A DNA stretch of 7,316 nt from Desulfuromonadaceae bacterium UBA2294 (GCA_002345625.1 DDWE01000030.1:12647-19962); one strand, 5' to 3'. Counted from the first letter of the stretch, positions 1 through 6,181 are shown. The notes: generated by a model not told the origin, from the letters alone. Program-made: numbers and translations.

Positions 1-680
1 TGACCGGCCAGGATGCGGTCACCGTCGTTGCCGGTTTTGCCGAGAAGCTACCGTTGACCGGAGTCATCCTGACCAAGCTCGATGGAGATGCTCGTGGCGG
101 TGCGGCCCTGTCGATCCGTGCTGTCACCGGCTTGCCGATCAAGTTGGTCGGTCTCGGTGAAAAGCTCGACGCTCTGGAGCCGTTTTACCCGGAGCGCATG
201 GCGCAACGGATTCTCGGGATGGGAGATGTCCTCTCCCTGATCGAGAAGGCTGAGGCCGCCATTGATCACGATTCAGCCGCAACCATGGCTGAATCGATGC
301 GACGTGATGGCTTTACGCTGGAGCAGTTTCGCGATCAGCTGAAGATGATCAAGAAAATGGGCTCGATGGAGTCTCTGGTCGCGATGATTCCCGGTGCCGG
401 TAAGGCCCTGAAAAAATCGGGCGGCATGCAATTGCCGGAGAAAGAGTTAACGCGCGTCGAGGCGATCATCAACTCGATGACCCCGTTGGAGCGACGCGAT
501 CACCGGCTGTTGAATGGTTCTCGCCGGTTACGGATTGCACGTGGCAGCGGAACGTCGGTGCAGGATGTTAATCAGTTGGTTAAGCGTTTCTTGGAAGCGC
601 AGAAGATGATGAAAACGATGCAGAAGCTCGGACCCAAAGGGCTCAAGGGACTTATGGGGTCGGGCCGTCTGCCGTTCTAG
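1..680 (+). CDS. ffh: Signal recognition particle GTPase Ffh, C-terminal half (5' end outside window)
   Basis: Ffh binds 4.5S/SRP RNA and emerging signal sequences, and with FtsY delivers ribosomes to the membrane translocon. The reading frame is open from the first base (whole codons from position 3) to a TAG stop at 678-680. That leaves about 225 residues, roughly the second half of a ~450-residue protein. The fragment begins in the G domain at TGQDAV and includes the guanine-specificity motif TKLDGDARGG (nt 72-101) and the GEKLDALEPF and RILGMGDVLSLIE segments that close the NG domain. The methionine-rich M domain follows from about fragment residue 100. It contains EAIINSMTPLERR and the SRP-RNA-binding helix-turn-helix NGSRRLRIARGSGTSVQDVN, and it ends in a Met/Lys-rich tail (QKMMKTMQKLG). 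An internal TTG at 54 lies inside the G domain and is not the real start. rpsP follows after 65 nt. The family call is firm; only the N-terminus is missing. Confidence 0.97.
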   Translation, partial: TGQDAVTVVAGFAEKLPLTGVILTKLDGDARGGAALSIRAVTGLPIKLVGLGEKLDALEPFYPERMAQRILGMGDVLSLIEKAEAAIDHDSAATMAESMRRDGFTLEQFRDQLKMIKKMGSMESLVAMIPGAGKALKKSGGMQLPEKELTRVEAIINSMTPLERRDHRLLNGSRRLRIARGSGTSVQDVNQLVKRFLEAQKMMKTMQKLGPKGLKGLMGSGRLPF

Positions 681-708
681 ATTCGTAACAGTTTCAAGAC
701 ACTTATTC

Positions 709-725
709 GCCGGCAACACGCCGGC
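709..725 (+). other. Small GC hairpin in the rpsP leader
   Basis: GCCGGC at 709-714 can pair with GCCGGC at 720-725 around the loop AACAC. This gives a 6-bp all-GC stem ending 7 nt before the rpsP Shine-Dalgarno sequence (733-738). No T-run follows, so it is not an ordinary intrinsic terminator. It could influence mRNA stability or initiation on rpsP. Each arm is also a palindrome inside the repeated octamer CGCCGGCA, so the repeat may be chance in a GC-rich genome. Confidence 0.3.
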
Positions 726-745
726 AGCAAGCAGGAGGAGTAACA

Positions 746-1015
746 ATGTCCGTAAAAATTAGACTGGCCCGCGGCGGCGCCAAAAAGAAGCCTTTTTACC
801 AGGTCGTCGTTGCCGATGAGCGTTGCCCCCGCGACGGACGGTTCATCGAAAATCTGGGTCAGTATGATCCTAAGCAGAATCCGCCGATGGTCAACCTGAA
901 AGAGGACCTGACGCTCGAGTGGTTGCGCAAAGGTGCCCAGCCGACCGAGACCGTGCGTCGCCTGTTGCGCCAGAATGGCATCTGGAGCCAGTTCAAACAG
1001 CCGAAAAACGTCTGA
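746..1015 (+). CDS. rpsP: 30S ribosomal protein S16
   Basis: S16 is a small-subunit protein that binds 16S rRNA early and is needed for 30S assembly. The 89-residue product matches the usual family length of about 80-90. It opens with the signature MSVKIRLARGGAKKKPFY, continues with VVVADERCPRDGRFIENLG, and has the conserved core KGAQPTETVRRLL near residues 62-74. The C-terminal tail (GIWSQFKQPKNV) is short and variable, as is common. The ATG at 746 is well supported by a strong AGGAGG at 733-738 with 7-nt spacing. It lies 65 nt after ffh and 48 nt before khpA in the usual ffh-rpsP-rimM-trmD-rplS order. The strong ribosome site fits the need for stoichiometric ribosomal protein synthesis. Confidence 0.98.
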   Translation: MSVKIRLARGGAKKKPFYQVVVADERCPRDGRFIENLGQYDPKQNPPMVNLKEDLTLEWLRKGAQPTETVRRLLRQNGIWSQFKQPKNV

Positions 1016-1063
1016 TTTTTTTCAGCTGGCCGGCGGAGGACTTCCAGATAAAGGATGGACTCC

Positions 1064-1300
1064 ATGAAAGAACTCATCGAACTGATCGCCAAATCGCTGG
1101 TGGAATATCCGGAGAACGTATCGGTGACTGAGGACGTTGAGGCTGATGGCACTCTGCTAATCAAGCTGGCCGCTGCGACCTCGGATATGGGCCGGATTAT
1201 TGGTAAACAGGGGCGCACAGCCAAAGCCATGCGGACTCTGCTTAATGCCAAGGCGACACGGGAGAACAGGCGGGCCAGCTTGCAGATTCTTGAGTCATGA
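1064..1300 (+). CDS. khpA: KhpA-type KH-domain RNA-binding protein (YlqC family)
   Basis: This small single-KH protein binds RNA. Relatives (KhpA/YlqC) pair with KhpB/Jag in Gram-positives and associate with many mRNAs and sRNAs, but the role in this group is not settled. The 78-residue product has the family opening MKELIELIAKSLVEYP. At residues 42-56 it has the KH core DMGRIIGKQGRTAKA, with the GKQG loop that contacts RNA. I chose ATG 1064 because family members begin MKEL- or similar, and AAGGA at 1051-1055 sits 8 nt upstream. An ATG at 1055 would add three residues (MDS) but overlaps that site; its own candidate, GGAGG at 1035-1039, is 15 nt away. The stop overlaps the rimM start as ATGA, implying translational coupling. 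Its place between rpsP and rimM suggests a link to ribosome biogenesis. Confidence 0.93.
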   Translation: MKELIELIAKSLVEYPENVSVTEDVEADGTLLIKLAAATSDMGRIIGKQGRTAKAMRTLLNAKATRENRRASLQILES

Positions 1301-1818
1301 CGGTTCCAGTTGATGAGTTGTTTACCTACGGTCGGATCGTTGGTCTGCATGGCTTACGTGGCGATCTACGCGTCCGGCCACAAACCAGTGGTTCAGATGC
1401 CCTGTGTACGGTTGATGAGGTTTTTCTGCGTGACGCAAGCGGCCACCTGACGTGTTGTGTGCCTGTGCGTGCGGTGCTACATAAAGGCCTCGTTTTGTTG
1501 CGCCTGCAGGATCATGAAACGATCAATCTGGCAGAAAAACTGGTCGGAGCAGAGGTGTTGATGCGCCTTGCCGATTTGCCGGAACTGGATGAAAACGAGA
1601 ATTACTGGCACCAGATTCAGGGGCTTACGGTCGTCGACCGGCAGCGGGGGGAGTTGGGGACGCTGCAGGATATGTTTGCGACTCCGGCCCATGATATTTA
1701 TGTGGTGCAAGGCCCTTTTGGCGAAGTCCTGATTCCGGCAGTTCCGGCACTGATTATTGCCGTCGATTTGGCTGGCAGACGGATAGAGGTTGACCTGCCG
1801 GAAGGTCTGGTCCCTTAA
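1297..1818 (+). CDS. rimM: Ribosome maturation factor RimM
   Basis: RimM assists late maturation of the 30S subunit head, acting near S19 and 16S rRNA. The 173-residue product has the normal length and two domains. The N-terminal RimM barrel starts at residues 10-27 with TYGRIVGLHGLRGDLRV. The C-terminal PRC-barrel runs from about residue 100, with the YW pair at 103-104, PAHDIYVV at 130-137, LIPAVP at 145-150 and the closing DLPEGL at 166-171. The ATG at 1297 overlaps the khpA TGA by 4 nt, and no Shine-Dalgarno sequence is visible, so initiation probably depends on ribosomes finishing khpA. trmD starts 5 nt after its stop, the same pairing seen in many bacteria. Codon choice is slightly less GC-biased than in the ribosomal genes, as expected for a modestly expressed factor. 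Confidence 0.97.
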   Translation: MTVPVDELFTYGRIVGLHGLRGDLRVRPQTSGSDALCTVDEVFLRDASGHLTCCVPVRAVLHKGLVLLRLQDHETINLAEKLVGAEVLMRLADLPELDENENYWHQIQGLTVVDRQRGELGTLQDMFATPAHDIYVVQGPFGEVLIPAVPALIIAVDLAGRRIEVDLPEGLVP

Positions 1819-1823
1819 GCCCG

Positions 1824-2609
1824 ATGAAAATTGACATCCTGACCCTCTTTCCAGGCCTGTTTGCCTCACCCTTTGCTGAAAGTATACTCGGCAAGGCGCA
1901 GGAGCGCGGTTTGCTTGAGGTCTGTTCCCATAATCTGCGGGATTGGGCTACCGGCAAACACCAGGTGACGGACGACTCGCCTTACGGTGGCGGCGACGGC
2001 ATGGTCCTTAAGCCGGAACCGATTGCCCGGGCTCTGACTACGCTCCGGGAACAATCGCCGGCCGCGCGGGTGTTGTTGATGACTCCGCAGGGGCGCAGGT
2101 TCTGTCAGACTGATGCGCAACGGCTGGCAGTGGAGTCTGGTCTGATTTTCGTCTGTGGCCGTTATGAGGGGGTTGACGAGCGGGTGCGACCCATGGTCGA
2201 TGAGGAACTGTCGGTTGGCGACTTTGTCCTGACCGGTGGCGAGCCGGCAGCGATGGTCATCATCGATGCGGTCGGGCGTTTGTTGCCCGGGGTGCTTGGA
2301 AGCAGTGGTAGCGCCGAGGCCGACTCCTTTTCGGATGGACTTCTGGAGTATCCGCAGTATACCCGTCCGGTAGAGTTCTCCGGTGAACGGGTACCGGATA
2401 TACTCCTTTCGGGAAATCATGCGGCGATCGCAGCCTGGCGACGGCAGGAACAGTTGCGCCGGACTCTGGAGCGCCGACCCGATTTACTGAAAACAGCAAC
2501 ATTGACGGCAGCCGATCTCAAGATTGTTTGTCGCTTGCAACAGGAAATGGCAATTGAACAAGGGCAGGGTCTGGAATCAACGGATGCAGGCCTCGGAAAC
2601 GACATATAA
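1824..2609 (+). CDS. trmD: tRNA (guanine37-N1)-methyltransferase TrmD
   Basis: TrmD uses S-adenosylmethionine to make m1G at position 37, next to the anticodon, preventing +1 frameshifting; it is usually essential. The 261-residue product begins MKIDILTLFPGLF, the family start. The trefoil-knot SPOUT core shows DDSPYGGGDGMVLKPEPI at residues 50-67, CGRYEGVDERV at 111-121 and SVGDFVLTGGEPAA at 130-143. DSFSDGLLEYPQYTRP follows at 167-182; Asp167 matches the catalytic base (Asp169 in E. coli numbering), and Arg152 matches the conserved partner arginine. The C-terminal tRNA-binding region has WRRQEQLRRTLERRPDLL at 205-222. SGNHA replaces the commoner SGHH form at 196-200, probably a lineage variant. 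No Shine-Dalgarno sequence is evident 5 nt after rimM, so coupled initiation is likely. Confidence 0.98.
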   Translation: MKIDILTLFPGLFASPFAESILGKAQERGLLEVCSHNLRDWATGKHQVTDDSPYGGGDGMVLKPEPIARALTTLREQSPAARVLLMTPQGRRFCQTDAQRLAVESGLIFVCGRYEGVDERVRPMVDEELSVGDFVLTGGEPAAMVIIDAVGRLLPGVLGSSGSAEADSFSDGLLEYPQYTRPVEFSGERVPDILLSGNHAAIAAWRRQEQLRRTLERRPDLLKTATLTAADLKIVCRLQQEMAIEQGQGLESTDAGLGNDI

Positions 2610-2649
2610 AGCCGACTGAGTCATCAGTACGGATCGCAAGGAGGAAGCA

Positions 2650-2997
2650 ATGAATATCGTCGATCGTATCGGCATGGAGCAGATGAAAAAAGGGATTCCC
2701 GCGTTCAAGGCGGGTGACACCCTGCGCGTTCATGTCAAGATCACCGAGGGCGACAAGGAGCGTATCCAGGTCTACCAGGGTGTGTGTATCAAGCGCGTTA
2801 ACCGGGGCATCAGTTCAAACTTTACCGTGCGCAAGATTTCCAACGGCTTCGGCGTGGAGCGAATTTTTCCACTGCACTCGCCGTCGGTTGAGAAAATCGA
2901 GGTCGTCTCCATCGGCCGTGTGCGTCGGGCCAAGCTTTACTACCTGCGCAACCTGCAAGGTAAAGCGGCACGTATTCGCGAGAAACGCTACAACTGA
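2650..2997 (+). CDS. rplS: 50S ribosomal protein L19
   Basis: L19 sits at the 30S-50S interface and takes part in an intersubunit bridge. The 115-residue product has typical family length. Conserved segments are FKAGDTLRVHVKITEGDKER (about residues 19-38), QVYQGVCIKRVNRGISSNFT (40-59), RKISNGFGVERIFPLHSP (61-78) and RRAKLYYLRNLQGKAARI near the C-terminus. A strong AAGGAGG at 2638-2644, 5 nt before ATG 2650, fits high expression. That contrasts with the weak sites of rimM and trmD in the same operon. The 40-nt gap after trmD holds only this ribosome site and a weak 5-bp inverted repeat (2615-2619/2624-2628). Its TGA stop lies within TGATCA, just before the perfect hairpin at 3005-3038. Confidence 0.98.
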   Translation: MNIVDRIGMEQMKKGIPAFKAGDTLRVHVKITEGDKERIQVYQGVCIKRVNRGISSNFTVRKISNGFGVERIFPLHSPSVEKIEVVSIGRVRRAKLYYLRNLQGKAARIREKRYN

Positions 2998-3004
2998 TCA
3001 AGCC

Positions 3005-3038
3005 AGATCAAGGCCCCGGAAATCCGGGGCCTTGATCT
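3005..3038 (+). terminator. Perfect 15-bp hairpin after rplS, candidate terminator/attenuator without a U-tract
   Basis: AGATCAAGGCCCCGG (3005-3019) pairs perfectly with CCGGGGCCTTGATCT (3024-3038) around a 4-nt AAAT loop, starting 8 nt after the rplS stop. A stem this stable directly after a ribosomal protein gene normally suggests a terminator or an mRNA 3'-end barrier. However, the next bases are GTGAACAGC, not a T-run, and the other strand has no T-run beyond the stem either, so canonical intrinsic termination is not supported. Partial attenuation, RNA processing or protection from 3' exonucleases are alternatives. GATCAAGCC at 2996-3004 nearly repeats the left arm and could compete for the right arm with one bulge. 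Confidence 0.5.
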
Positions 3039-3062
3039 GTGAACAGCACCGCAGGCGGGGGC

Positions 3063-3704
3063 ATGAACGGTAAACTGTTTCCCGGGCTGCCGGTCGATCC
3101 GTTGTTCTTTGAGCGGCAGGCCCGGCAACGCGGATTTCATTTAATTGCCGGTATTGACGAGGCAGGTCGTGGCCCGCTGGCCGGACCCGTCGTTTCGGCT
3201 GCGGTTGTTCTGCCGGAGACCTTCAGTCTTCCGGGTCTGACTGATTCCAAGCAGCTCAGTGAAAAAGAGCGTGAACGTCTCTTCCCTTTGATCCGTGCCG
3301 AGGCATTGGCGGTCGGTATCGGCTGGGCATCTGCGGCAGAGATTGATCAGCTGAATATTCTTCAGGCGACACTGTCCAGCATGGTTCGCGCTTTACAACG
3401 TTTGCGCTGCGACGTCGACTATCTGCTGGTCGACGGTATCTCCAAAGTCCCTCTCCCTATTTCCCAGGCAACCCTCAAACAGGGCGATTCCCGCTCTTTG
3501 TCCATCTCTGCCGCCTCGGTCGTAGCGAAAGTCGTGCGCGACCGCTGGATGCGTCTTTATGATCGCCAGTACCCGGAGTACGGCTTTGCCCGGCACAAGG
3601 GGTACGGCAGTGCGGCCCATCTTCAGGCCATCGCTCACTTCGGACCATCTCCCTTGCACCGTAAAACCTTTCGTGGTGTACGCGAGCATCTTCCCCATGA
3701 CTGA
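3063..3704 (+). CDS. rnhB: Ribonuclease HII
   Basis: RNase HII cuts the RNA strand of RNA-DNA hybrids and removes single ribonucleotides from DNA. From ATG 3063 the product is 213 residues, normal for type 2 RNase H. The catalytic acids are visible: Asp32 and Glu33 in GIDEAGRGPLAGPVV, Asp124 in LLVDGI and Asp142 in KQGDSRSLSISAASVVAKV. Also present are DSKQLSEKERE (residues 61-71), the YGFARHKGYGS substrate loop and the HRKTFRGVR ending. A GTG at 3039 would add eight residues but abuts the hairpin stem and has no ribosome site. ATG 3063 is preceded by G-rich AGGCGGGG (3053-3060), which could serve as one, though it sits very close. The gene follows rplS by 65 nt and overlaps yraN by 8 nt, a common rplS-rnhB-yraN arrangement. 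Confidence 0.96.
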   Translation: MNGKLFPGLPVDPLFFERQARQRGFHLIAGIDEAGRGPLAGPVVSAAVVLPETFSLPGLTDSKQLSEKERERLFPLIRAEALAVGIGWASAAEIDQLNILQATLSSMVRALQRLRCDVDYLLVDGISKVPLPISQATLKQGDSRSLSISAASVVAKVVRDRWMRLYDRQYPEYGFARHKGYGSAAHLQAIAHFGPSPLHRKTFRGVREHLPHD

Positions 3705-4068
3705 AGAGAGACTCAAGCTTGGCGTCTGGGGTGAAGACCAGGCCGTCTCCTTTCTGCGTCGACACGGGTTCAAAATTGTCACCCGGAATATGCGCACCCC
3801 GGTTGGCGAGGTCGATATTGTTGCCAGAAACCGCCATTATCTGCTGTTCGTTGAGGTGAAAACCCGGCGCAGCCTTGTTTGTGGTTCACCGGCCGAGGCC
3901 GTTGGCGCTCATAAACAGCGCCAGATTGTTCGTGCGGCCCAATGGTATCTGTTGCAAGGGCACGGGCGAGGTCTGCAACCGCGTTTTGATGTGATCAGTG
4001 TTCTGGCCAACACACATCCTCCAAAGGTTGACCATATCGAGAATGCATTTGGTCTCGACAGGGGGTGA
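3697..4068 (+). CDS. yraN: YraN/UPF0102 family endonuclease-like protein
   Basis: This family has a restriction-endonuclease-like fold related to Holliday-junction resolvases, but no settled cellular role. The 123-residue product fits the usual ~120. Motifs in order are WGEDQAVSFLRRHGF (11-25), TRNMRTPVGEVDIVAR (29-44), FVEVKTRRS (51-59), GSPAEAVGAHKQRQI (63-77), RFDVISV (96-102) and HIENAFGL (113-120). Asp40 and Glu53-Val-Lys55 form a PD-(D/E)XK-like site, with Glu13 a further conserved acid. ATG 3697 was chosen because the family begins just before the GE motif; the same frame is open upstream to 3559, but that part reads rnhB out of frame. It overlaps the rnhB end by 8 nt and has no clear Shine-Dalgarno sequence, so it is probably coupled to rnhB. 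Pairing with RNase HII hints at nucleic-acid maintenance; this is inference. Confidence 0.94.
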   Translation: MTEERLKLGVWGEDQAVSFLRRHGFKIVTRNMRTPVGEVDIVARNRHYLLFVEVKTRRSLVCGSPAEAVGAHKQRQIVRAAQWYLLQGHGRGLQPRFDVISVLANTHPPKVDHIENAFGLDRG

Positions 4069-4124
4069 CCCGTTCGCTGGTCTCTGTGTTTCATTGTGTC
4101 AGTGCAGAATATGGATGCGGCTGA

Positions 4125-4150
4125 TTCGCGGTTAAGCGAAATTGCTTTTT
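4125..4150 (+). terminator. Weak candidate terminator after yraN
   Basis: TTCGC (4125-4129) can pair with GCGAA (4136-4140) around a 6-nt loop, with a five-T run at 4146-4150. The stem is only 5 bp and the T-run starts 5 nt after it, so it is a poor intrinsic terminator. It is listed because it lies in the only sizeable gap in the window (4069-4210), where the rplS-rnhB-yraN unit could end. Confidence 0.2.
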
Positions 4151-4170
4151 ATTAAAAGTTTCTGTAAACT
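4142..4170 (+). promoter_or_regulatory. Weak sigma70-like promoter candidate upstream of nadE
   Basis: TTGCTT (4142-4147) and TAAACT (4165-4170) are separated by 17 nt, giving about 3/6 and 4/6 matches to the -35 and -10 consensus. The stretch is clearly more AT-rich than its surroundings (TTTTTATTAAAAGTTT). A start near 4177 would give a leader of about 33 nt to the chosen nadE ATG at 4211, and would exclude the earlier in-frame TTG at 4142. Matches this weak arise often by chance; the support is position plus local base composition. Confidence 0.3.
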
Positions 4171-4210
4171 CTCCACGCAGATGAAAACAGTACCAATTAC
4201 GGTGGAACAG

Positions 4211-6181
4211 ATGGTTTTTTCGGATCGAACATTGCGCGATTTTGGCATGTTACGGCTGGCGGTCGTCGCCCCCGAGCATCGGGTGGCAGATGTCGCTTTC
4301 AATGTCGAGCGTATGCGTGAGTGTGTCGAAGCGCTGACTGACGAGGGCTGTCGACTGCTGGTGTTTCCGGAACTCGGGTTGACCGCCTATACCTGCGCCG
4401 ACCTGTTTTTTCAGCCATTACTGCTGCAGCGCGCTCAGGATGCCCTGTTCGAACTGGCCGAACTGACCCGCAGCGGACTGATTCTGGTTGTCGGTTTACC
4501 GGTGGCGCAGGGTGGACGTCTGTTCAATTGCGCCGCGGTCCTTGCCGATGGCGCCATTCTGGGGGTTATCCCGAAGACACATCTACCGAACAGCGCTGAG
4601 TTTTACGATGAGCGCTGGTTTTCGGCCGCCGCCGATGTTCAGGAAGATATTCTGACCTGGCGCGGACAAACGATACCGTTTGGAGCGGACCTGTTGTTTC
4701 GCTGCCGGCAGATGCCCGACTGCCTGCTCGGGGTCGAAATCTGCGAAGATGCCTGGGTCGCTGAACCACCGAGCGGTCGCCAGGCCTTGCGGGGTGCCAC
4801 GCTACTGGTCAATCTCTCCGCCAGCCCTGAAACCCTGGGGAAAGCCGATTATCGTCGGGATCTGGTGCGGATGCAGTCGGCACGTTGCCTGGCCGCTTAT
4901 GCCTACGCCTCGGCCGGTCCCGGTGAATCGTCGACCGATCTGGTCTTTTCCGGCCACGGACTCATTGCCGAAAACGGGGTGCTGCTGGCTGAGAGTGAGC
5001 GCTTTGCCTTCAGCAGCCGCTGGGCGCTGGCCGACATCGATGTTGAGCGGTTGGTCAATGAGCGCCGTCGCAACAACACCTTTGCCGATGCGCAGACGCC
5101 GGCCGGCCGCATGATCGATTTCGATTTTGCCGACACCCCGGTCGGGCCCCTGTGTCGTCCGCTGAGTGAGCGTCCGTTCGTCCCGGCGGCGACGGCTGAT
5201 CGCAAGCAGCGCTGCCAGGAGATCTTCGCCCTGCAGACCACCGGCCTTGCCCGCCGGCTGCGCCATACGGGCACAAAGACTGCGGTCATCGGTATCTCCG
5301 GTGGTCTCGATTCGACCCTGGCCCTGCTGGTTGCCGTCAAGGCCTTCGATCGGCTCGGTCTTGATCGTGCCGGCATCCGTGCCGTGACCATGCCCGGCTT
5401 CGGGACGACCCGACGGACGCACGGCAATGCCGAGACTCTGGCGCAAGGGATCGGGGTGACCCTGCAGACCGTGTCGATCCATGCGGCGGTCAGCGGGCAT
5501 TTCCAGGATATCGGCCATCCGCCCGATCAGCATGATCTGGTCTTCGAAAATGCCCAGGCGCGGGAGAGGACCCAGATCCTGATGGATATTGCCAATCAGA
5601 CGGAGGGTCTGGTGATCGGCACGGGCGATCTCTCCGAGCTGGCTCTGGGCTGGTGTACCTACAATGCCGACCATATGTCGATGTATGGGGTGAATTGCGG
5701 CGTTCCAAAAACCTTGGTCCGCTACCTGGTCGAGTGGTGTGCGGAAGAGGAGTTCAGTGGTGCGGTTGCCACCACCCTGCACGACATCTGTGCGACCCCG
5801 GTCTCGCCGGAGTTGCTCCCTCCCGATGCCGCGGGTGACATCTGTCAAAAAACGGAAGAACAGGTCGGGCCCTACCTGCTGCACGATTTTTTCCTTTATC
5901 ACATCGTGCGCTTGCAGTTCGGCCCGGACAAGGTATTCTTCCTCGCTACGACAGCCTTTTCCGGTCAGTTTGAGGCGGCCGAGATACTGCACTGGCTGGA
6001 GAATTTCTACCGGCGGTTTTTCAGTCAGCAGTTCAAGCGCTCCTGTCTGCCGGACGGACCGAAGGTCGGCAGCGTCGCGTTGTCCCCCCGCGGTGACTGG
6101 CGGATGCCGAGCGATGCCAGTTGTACCCTGTGGCTGGAGCGCATCACAGTCTTGCGCCAGACCCTTGGTCTGAACGGCTGA
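4211..6181 (+). CDS. nadE: Glutamine-dependent NAD+ synthetase (two-domain, long form)
   Basis: NadE completes NAD synthesis by amidating deamido-NAD with ATP, using ammonia released from glutamine by its own N-terminal domain. From ATG 4211 the product is 656 residues. The nitrilase-like amidase domain has the triad Glu54 (VFPELGLTAYTC), Lys122 (IPKTHLPNSAEFYDERWF) and Cys178 (GVEICEDAW). The synthetase domain begins about residue 330, with ATP loop GISGGLDST at 361-369, GTGDLSELALGWCTYNADHM at 470-489 and GVPKTLVRYLVEW. The tail has QFKRSCLPDGPKVG and ALSPRGDWRMPSD. From memory, these features and the short lead MVFSDRTLRDFG resemble the ~680-residue Mycobacterium tuberculosis enzyme (Glu52/Lys121/Cys176), which favours 4211. 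In-frame alternatives are TTG 4142, ATG 4181 and ATG 4247. The only ribosome-site hint is GGTGGA at 4201-4206. The gene follows a 142-nt gap and precedes rsmI by 6 nt. Confidence 0.95.
   Translation: MVFSDRTLRDFGMLRLAVVAPEHRVADVAFNVERMRECVEALTDEGCRLLVFPELGLTAYTCADLFFQPLLLQRAQDALFELAELTRSGLILVVGLPVAQGGRLFNCAAVLADGAILGVIPKTHLPNSAEFYDERWFSAAADVQEDILTWRGQTIPFGADLLFRCRQMPDCLLGVEICEDAWVAEPPSGRQALRGATLLVNLSASPETLGKADYRRDLVRMQSARCLAAYAYASAGPGESSTDLVFSGHGLIAENGVLLAESERFAFSSRWALADIDVERLVNERRRNNTFADAQTPAGRMIDFDFADTPVGPLCRPLSERPFVPAATADRKQRCQEIFALQTTGLARRLRHTGTKTAVIGISGGLDSTLALLVAVKAFDRLGLDRAGIRAVTMPGFGTTRRTHGNAETLAQGIGVTLQTVSIHAAVSGHFQDIGHPPDQHDLVFENAQARERTQILMDIANQTEGLVIGTGDLSELALGWCTYNADHMSMYGVNCGVPKTLVRYLVEWCAEEEFSGAVATTLHDICATPVSPELLPPDAAGDICQKTEEQVGPYLLHDFFLYHIVRLQFGPDKVFFLATTAFSGQFEAAEILHWLENFYRRFFSQQFKRSCLPDGPKVGSVALSPRGDWRMPSDASCTLWLERITVLRQTLGLNG

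Noticed and set aside
859..1350. 163-codon minus-strand open frame across rpsP, khpA and rimM
   Set aside because: It spans three real genes and their gaps on the other strand and shows no motif; it is a shadow.
1866..2420. 184-codon minus-strand open frame within trmD
   Set aside because: Entirely antisense to trmD, whose catalytic motifs are intact; no family resemblance.
2615..2628. Inverted repeat ACTGA-GTCA-TCAGT between trmD and rplS
   Set aside because: A 5-bp, AT-containing stem with no T-run or other context; expected by chance.
3039..3062. GTG 3039 as the rnhB start
   Set aside because: It sits directly against the hairpin stem with no ribosome site, and the eight added residues (MNSTAGGG) are not family-like; ATG 3063 is better placed.
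3559..3696. N-terminal extension of yraN from an upstream in-frame start
   Set aside because: This part overlaps the conserved C-terminus of rnhB in another frame, and the UPF0102 family begins near residue 1 of the 3697 start.
4145..4158. CTTTT-TATT-AAAAG inverted repeat upstream of nadE
   Set aside because: A short A/T stem, weakly stable, overlapping the promoter candidate; more simply explained by local AT-richness.
4802..5992. Long 396-codon open frame on the minus strand
   Set aside because: It lies wholly antisense to the well-supported nadE gene; its translation is low-complexity (rich in Gly, Arg, Gln) with no recognisable motif, as expected for a shadow in GC-rich coding DNA.
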